DNA of 18,579 nucleotides, taken from an uncultured Collinsella sp. GTDB lineage: Bacteria > Actinomycetota > Coriobacteriia > Coriobacteriales > Coriobacteriaceae. Made by a program: the position numbers and the translations under genes. How positions within the stretch are numbered: position 1 is the first letter of the stretch; each line of letters begins with the position of its first letter. The stretch spans positions 1 through 18,579 of the forward strand of contig UQZL01000037.1 in the NCBI GenBank assembly GCA_900545605.1, given 5' to 3'. The notes under the pieces are model-generated. The model had not been told where the DNA came from and made no database searches. It was given only the letters and a program-made list of their open reading frames with translations. Shown here piece by piece: positions 14,938 to 18,579 of this stretch.

Positions 14938-15183
14938 CTACTCGGCTGCCTTGTCCGCAGCGGCCTCGCTCTGAGTGAGATAGGCAGCCTCGGCAACCAT
15001 ATCGTCGACCTCGGCCTTGGCCTGCTCGACCATGTCCTGGTAGCCGTTCTTGACGCGCATACCGCACGCGATGCCCTGCACGCAGGCATTCTTGACCGGA
15101 GCGCTGGTAAGCAGCTTGATGCCGGCCGTGCCAAGCAGAAAACCGCCACCGACAAGCAGGGTATTGAACGTCGACTTCTTCAT
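14938..15183 (-). CDS. Small membrane-anchored protein beside the metal ATPase (DUF6110-like)
   Basis: An 81-residue protein. A glycine-rich hydrophobic N-terminal segment (FNTLLVGGGFLLGTAGIKLL, residues 5-24) would form one membrane anchor. It is followed by SAPVKNACVQGIACGMRVKNGYQDM and an acidic Ala/Glu/Asp-rich helical tail. This layout resembles DUF6110 and, more distantly, the DUF1490 partner (PacL type) that accompanies CtpC in mycobacteria; both comparisons are from memory. The ATG at 15183 has GGGAGA upstream; a longer frame to 15243 lacks this. As first gene of the operon it is a plausible partner or chaperone of the ATPase. That role is an inference. Confidence 0.8.
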   Translation of the reverse strand: MKKSTFNTLLVGGGFLLGTAGIKLLTSAPVKNACVQGIACGMRVKNGYQDMVEQAKAEVDDMVAEAAYLTQSEAAADKAAE

Positions 15184-15268
15184 GTTGCTTCTCCCTTTTG
15201 CCGCATTGGACGCGGCACGGTGCCTCAGCACCCGAGTAAACAAGTTTGCTCGAGCACACTTTTGGAAA

Positions 15269-15290
15269 ATAGTTTAGTTTATCTAACTAT
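15269..15290. promoter_or_regulatory. Dyad operator over the metal ATPase promoter
   Basis: ATAGTTTAG (15269-15277) and CTAACTAT (15283-15290) form a near-perfect inverted repeat around TTTAT. The inner TTAG-N5-CTAA resembles DtxR/MntR-family half-site patterns. It covers the -10 element, so binding would block transcription. Confidence 0.5.
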
Positions 15291-15299
15291 TAAGGTCAA
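15271..15299 (-). promoter_or_regulatory. Promoter of the small-protein/metal ATPase operon
   Basis: On the minus strand -35 TTGACC (15294-15299) and -10 TAAACT (15271-15276) are separated by 17 bases. Two direct repeats AAGGTYAAC (15292-15300 and 15302-15310), one helical turn apart, overlap the -35. The leader to the ATG at 15183 is about 80 bases. Confidence 0.7.
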
Positions 15300-15339
15300 C
15301 AAAGGTTAACTTTTTGGAAATCTTGGGGGATGCGATGTT

Positions 15340-15357
15340 ACCAAGGGACCGTCCCCG
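15340..15357. repeat. REP-like motif
   Basis: The segment around GGGACCGTCCC, flanked by TTACCAA and CGC, resembles short interspersed elements that I recall as common in coriobacterial and other genomes (GGGGACGGTCCC with TTGGTAAC). It forms only a short GGGA/TCCC stem. One copy is present in this window. Confidence 0.4.
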
Positions 15358-15369
15358 CTTCACATCCAC

Positions 15370-15400
15370 AAAAAATGAGGGCGCCAACGGCGCCCTCATT
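15370..15400 (-). terminator. Intrinsic terminator downstream of gatB
   Basis: A 12-bp perfect stem (15374-15385 with 15389-15400) with loop AAC. On the minus strand it is followed by six T. It lies about 190 bases after the gatB stop codon, beyond the long inverted repeat, and would end the gat operon. Confidence 0.9.
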
Positions 15401-15448
15401 CACCAAATTCCATTCAGCCCCACCTGACCCGAACGGCCGAGTCATCAC

Positions 15449-15584
15449 GGAACCGAGGGGCCGGGCGCAGGGCCTTGCCTCTCAATGAGTTCCGCACGAA
15501 CAGGAGGCGCCAGTGGCGCCTCCGTCGTGAGTCAGGACTGTCCGAAATTGAGAGGCAAGGCCCTGCGCCCGGCCCCTCGGTTCC
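15449..15584. repeat. 136-bp element with perfect 38-bp inverted arms and an inner hairpin
   Basis: Bases 15449-15486 and 15547-15584 are perfect inverted copies over 38 positions. The 60-base centre contains a second perfect hairpin with nine-base arms (15503-15511 and 15515-15523). The right arm ends three bases before the gatB stop codon at 15588-15590. No target-site duplication is visible next to the arms and no coding sequence lies inside. It could be a MITE-like element, or an exceptionally long 3' RNA hairpin. Confidence 0.88.
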
Positions 15585-15587
15585 CGC

Positions 15588-17264
15588 TTACGAGAGCGAC
15601 GTTCTCAGCAACTCGTTGAAGAGCTTCGGATTGCCCTTGCCGCGGCTCGCCTTCATGCACTGGCCCACCAAAAAGCCGATGACCTTCTGGTTGCCGTCAC
15701 GATACTGCTGCGCCTGATCGGCACAGTTTGCCAGCACCTCGTCCACGATCGGCTGCAGCGCGCCGGCATCGCTCACCTGACGCATACCGCGCTCGTCGAC
15801 GATCTTGTTGGGATCGTCACCGGTCTGGGCCATGGCCTCAAAGACCTCGTGCGCTTGGTTGAAGCTGATGGCATCGGTCGCCAGCAGCTTAGCCAGCGCT
15901 GCCACCTGAGCCGGCGCGATGCCGGACTCGGTGAGAGACACGCCCGCGCCCTTAAGGTAGGCGATCGTCTCGTTGACCAACAGGTTTGCGACCGTCTGGG
16001 CCTCCTTGCCGGCCATACCGGCAGCAGCGGCCTCAAAGAAGTCGGCAAACTCGGGGTCGCCGGCAATCTGCTCGGCGTCGGCCGTCTTAATGCCAAAGTC
16101 GGCCTCAAAACGGGCGCGCTTGGCATCGGGCAGCTCGGGAATCTCGCCACGGCAGCGGTCGATGAACTCGTCGTCCAGATCGAACGGCGCCAGGTCGGGA
16201 TCGGGGAACAGGCGATAGTCGTCGGCCGTCTCCTTCACGCGCATGACCACGGTGCGCTTGCGGCCGGGCTCCCAATGGCGGGTCTCCTGGTAGATGATGC
16301 CACCCTCCTCGAGCACCTCGGCCTGACGGCAAATCTCGTAGGCAAGGCCGTCGTGCAGGCTCTTGAACGAGTTGAGGTTCTTGAGCTCGGTCTTGGTGCC
16401 CAGCTTGGTCTCGCCGCGGCGACGCAGCGACACGTTACCGTCGCAGCGCATGGAACCCTTCTCCATGGAGCAATCGGAAATGCCCAGCGTCACAAAGATG
16501 CGACGGAGCTTTTCCATAAACAGGCGCGCTTCCTCGGGCGTGCGCAGATCGGGCTCAGTCACGAGCTCAATCAAAGGCGTGCCGCAGCGGTTGTAGTCGA
16601 CGAGCGACTCGGCCGCGGCGGTAATGCGGCCCTCGGCGCCGCCCACGTGCACCATCTTGGCAGCGTCCTCCTCCATATGGATGCGCAGGATGCGGATGGG
16701 CACCGTGTAGGAACCGTCCTCGCGGCGCTCGGGCATCTGCAGGTTGGACGCATCATAGCTGGCCAGGTGGCCGGCACGCTGATTGCCCTCGCGCATGGTC
16801 GACGTCATGGATGTGGACAGGCCCTCGGCGTTGGCCGAGGCGCTCGCCAGGCTCTGGGCCTCGGCCTCGCCAAACGCGCAGTCGGGGCGCTCGGCGGCAC
16901 CGCGACCGGTCACGTCCAGGTCCAGGTGGCCGTACATGGCAAAGGCGACCGGGCCCTGCGTGGTCTGGAAGTTCTTGGCCATGTCAGGATAGAAGTAGTG
17001 CTTGCGGTAGAACATCGAGTGGCGCTGGATCTCGCAGTTGGTGGCGAGACCGGCCTTGACGATGCTCTCGATGGCGCGCTTGTTGGGCACCGGCAGGGCG
17101 CCGGGCAGGCCCAGGCACACCGGGCACACGTTGGCGTTGGGCTCGTCATCGTGGCTGAGCTTGCAGTTGCAGAACATCTTGGTATCGAGTGCGGTGAGCT
17201 CGGTATGGATCTCCAGGCCGATCACGGCCTCCCAATCCTGCAGAACCTCGGAAAGCTCCTTCAT
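15588..17264 (-). CDS. gatB: Asp-tRNA(Asn)/Glu-tRNA(Gln) amidotransferase subunit B
   Basis: A 558-residue subunit of GatCAB, which binds misacylated Glu-tRNA(Gln) or Asp-tRNA(Asn) and completes its conversion to the amide form. The N-terminus shows VIGLEIHTEL and the zinc cysteines Cys32, Cys34, Cys47 and Cys50; YRKHYFYPDMAKNFQ is at about 86-100. RIHMEEDAAK, the LVDYNRCGTPLIELVTEPD region, GTKTELKNLNS and DDYRLFPDPDL follow, with a YqeY-type tail ending in GFLVGQCMKASRGKGNP. The protein is about 60-80 residues longer than usual because of an Ala/Ser/Glu-rich insert at about 118-186, before RIHMEED. The ATG overlaps the gatA stop codon by one base (TAATG), with GGGAGG upstream. Confidence 0.95.
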   Translation of the reverse strand: MKELSEVLQDWEAVIGLEIHTELTALDTKMFCNCKLSHDDEPNANVCPVCLGLPGALPVPNKRAIESIVKAGLATNCEIQRHSMFYRKHYFYPDMAKNFQTTQGPVAFAMYGHLDLDVTGRGAAERPDCAFGEAEAQSLASASANAEGLSTSMTSTMREGNQRAGHLASYDASNLQMPERREDGSYTVPIRILRIHMEEDAAKMVHVGGAEGRITAAAESLVDYNRCGTPLIELVTEPDLRTPEEARLFMEKLRRIFVTLGISDCSMEKGSMRCDGNVSLRRRGETKLGTKTELKNLNSFKSLHDGLAYEICRQAEVLEEGGIIYQETRHWEPGRKRTVVMRVKETADDYRLFPDPDLAPFDLDDEFIDRCRGEIPELPDAKRARFEADFGIKTADAEQIAGDPEFADFFEAAAAGMAGKEAQTVANLLVNETIAYLKGAGVSLTESGIAPAQVAALAKLLATDAISFNQAHEVFEAMAQTGDDPNKIVDERGMRQVSDAGALQPIVDEVLANCADQAQQYRDGNQKVIGFLVGQCMKASRGKGNPKLFNELLRTSLS

Positions 17265-18579
17265 TACAGCTCGCCTCCCTTCCCGGCAAAATCGGGCGCG
17301 ACGGAAAGCGCGGGCGCTCCCGTGGCGGCATCGGCAAAGCCGCGCTCCAGGGCGCGGGCAAACGTGAGCAGCTGACGGTCCTTAAAGGCAGGTCCCACCA
17401 GCTGGGCAGAAACGGGCAGCTGAGTATCCTCGCCCAGGCCCAGCGGCACCGAGACACCACCGTTGCCGCAAATGTTGAGCGAGATGGTGTACAGGTCGGA
17501 GAGGTACATCTGCGTGGGGTCGCTGATCTCGCCAAACTTAAAGGCCGTGCGCGGCGAGGCGGGCATGAGGATGGTGTCCACCTTGGCATACGCGGCATCG
17601 TAGTCCTGTGTGATGAGCGTGCGGGCCTTTTGCGCGGCGTAGTAGTACTTGTCGTACACGCCCGAGCTCAGCAGGTAGGCGCCGAGCATCTGACGGCGCT
17701 TGGCCTCGGCGCCAAAGCCGTGGGCGCGCGAGAGCGAGCTCTGGTCGGACAGGTTGGCGCAGCCCTCCTCCTGATAGCCGTAGCGAATGCCGTCGAAACG
17801 CGCCAGGTTGGAGAACGCCTCGGCCGGGCCGATGACGTAGTAGGCGGCGATGGCGGCATCCAGGTGCGGCAGGTCGACCTCGACCAGCTCGGCACCCTGA
17901 TTCTGCAGCTCCTGGGCGGCGCGCTGAACAGCGGCCTTGACCTCGGGCGTCAAGCCCTCGGCCTCCATAAACGCGGGGATGATACCCACGCGCTTGCCCT
18001 CGATGTTGTCGTTGAGGTGCTCGGTAAAGTCGACGGCACAATCCTGACTGGTGCAGTCGTACGGGTCGTGGCCTGCACCGGTAAGCGCGTTCATGGCCAG
18101 CGCGACATCCTCAACTGTGCGGCCAAAGGGGCCTACCTGGTCGAGCGACGAGCCAAAGGCAACCACGCCGTAACGGCTCACGGCGCCATACGTGGGCTTA
18201 AAGCCCACTACGCCGCACAGCGACGCCGGCTGGCGGATGGAGCCGCCGGTGTCCGAACCCAGCGAGAGCGCGACCTCGCCCGCGGCGACGGCGGCAGCGG
18301 AGCCGCCCGAGGAGCCGCCGGGCACGCGCTCGGTATCCCAAGGGTTGTTAGTGCGGTGGAAGGCCGAGCTCTCGGTAGAGCTACCGAAGGCGAACTCGTC
18401 CATGTTGGCCTTGCCGGTGATGACCGCATCGGAAGCAATCAGCTTCTCCATAACGGTTGCATTGTACGGCGGCTTGAAGCCCGCCAGCATCTTGGACGCG
18501 CAGGTGGTCAGCGTGCCCTTGGTGCAGATGTTGTCCTTAATGGCGATCGGGATACCGGCCAGCGCGGACAGCGTATCGC
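17264..18579 (-). CDS. gatA: Asp-tRNA(Asn)/Glu-tRNA(Gln) amidotransferase subunit A (5' end outside the window)
   Basis: Amidase subunit of GatCAB; it releases ammonia from glutamine for transfer to the tRNA-bound acid. The reading frame stays open to the right edge, so the N-terminus is missing. The visible part starts DTLSALAGIPIAIKDNI and contains the Ser-cisSer-Lys catalytic set: Lys in AIKDN, Ser in PGGSSGGSAAAVAAG, and the nucleophile in SDTGGSIRQPAS. The C-terminus ends SVAPDFAGKGGEL. An internal ATG at 18490 is not the true start, because conserved residues lie upstream of it. The gene overlaps gatB by one base, and gatC is expected just upstream, outside the window. Confidence 0.95.
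   Translation of the reverse strand, partial: DTLSALAGIPIAIKDNICTKGTLTTCASKMLAGFKPPYNATVMEKLIASDAVITGKANMDEFAFGSSTESSAFHRTNNPWDTERVPGGSSGGSAAAVAAGEVALSLGSDTGGSIRQPASLCGVVGFKPTYGAVSRYGVVAFGSSLDQVGPFGRTVEDVALAMNALTGAGHDPYDCTSQDCAVDFTEHLNDNIEGKRVGIIPAFMEAEGLTPEVKAAVQRAAQELQNQGAELVEVDLPHLDAAIAAYYVIGPAEAFSNLARFDGIRYGYQEEGCANLSDQSSLSRAHGFGAEAKRRQMLGAYLLSSGVYDKYYYAAQKARTLITQDYDAAYAKVDTILMPASPRTAFKFGEISDPTQMYLSDLYTISLNICGNGGVSVPLGLGEDTQLPVSAQLVGPAFKDRQLLTFARALERGFADAATGAPALSVAPDFAGKGGEL

Noticed and set aside
15849..17375. Plus-strand 508-codon open frame antisense to gatB
   Set aside because: Shadow of gatB; the translation is low-complexity and rich in Gly, Leu and His, with no motif.

Overview
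The window is GC-rich bacterial chromosome, most likely from the class Coriobacteriia (Actinomycetota), with Collinsella or a close relative the best guess. The pointers are a large ATPase regulator with a C-terminal SARP/BTAD DNA-binding part, a DUF6110-like small membrane protein beside a P-type metal ATPase, a GatCAB amidotransferase operon, and G-rich Shine-Dalgarno sites with some GTG starts. This placement is by family resemblance only; no search was run. Most of the window is chromosomal core. Non-core material is concentrated at about 10.0-10.7 kb, 11.8-12.8 kb and 15.3-15.6 kb.

Layout. 1-248: structured leader ending in an intrinsic terminator only a few bases before the ribosome binding site of a SAM-dependent methyltransferase gene (249-1136, +). 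1295-1594 (+): the RNA-binding protein YhbY, with a strong terminator. 1664-4663 (-): a 999-residue ATPase/SARP transcriptional regulator. 5112-5840 (-): nagB. 6112-6609 (-): a PTS glucose-type IIA protein. 6681-8018 (-): glmM. 8142-8983 (-): the rplM-rpsI ribosomal operon, with a clear promoter and terminator. 9141-10019 (-): a patatin-like phospholipase.

10.0-11.1 kb: the end of the patatin unit is followed by a protein-free stretch. It holds a tandem array of about 62-bp units built from alternating inverted 14-mers, then two 32-bp direct repeats that carry a 17-nt match to the 3' end of tmRNA. The tmRNA gene (ssrA, 10744-11107, -) comes next with its own terminator; its tag peptide ends in ALAA. 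11347-11781 (+): an unrecognised 144-residue protein. 11840-12705 (-): a toxin-antitoxin pair, a ribbon-helix-helix antitoxin and a PIN toxin, coupled by a GTGA overlap and preceded by a promoter with paired operator-like repeats.

12.8-15.3 kb (-): an operon for a small membrane-anchored protein and a P1B-like metal ATPase with an unusual transmembrane metal motif. Its promoter overlaps a dyad that resembles a metalloregulator site. 15.3-15.6 kb: a REP-like motif, a strong terminator and a 136-bp element with perfect 38-bp inverted arms next to the gatB stop codon. 15588-18579 (-): gatB and gatA (gatA runs off the right edge), overlapping by one base.

How the genes work together: nagB, the IIA protein and glmM form a loose amino-sugar cluster (GlcN-6-P to Fru-6-P, sugar uptake and signalling, GlcN-6-P to GlcN-1-P for peptidoglycan). 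YhbY, L13/S9, tmRNA and GatCAB all serve translation. The most interesting material for follow-up is the leader with its conditional terminator, the hairpin array beside tmRNA, the small-protein/ATPase metal operon, and the long inverted repeat downstream of gatB.
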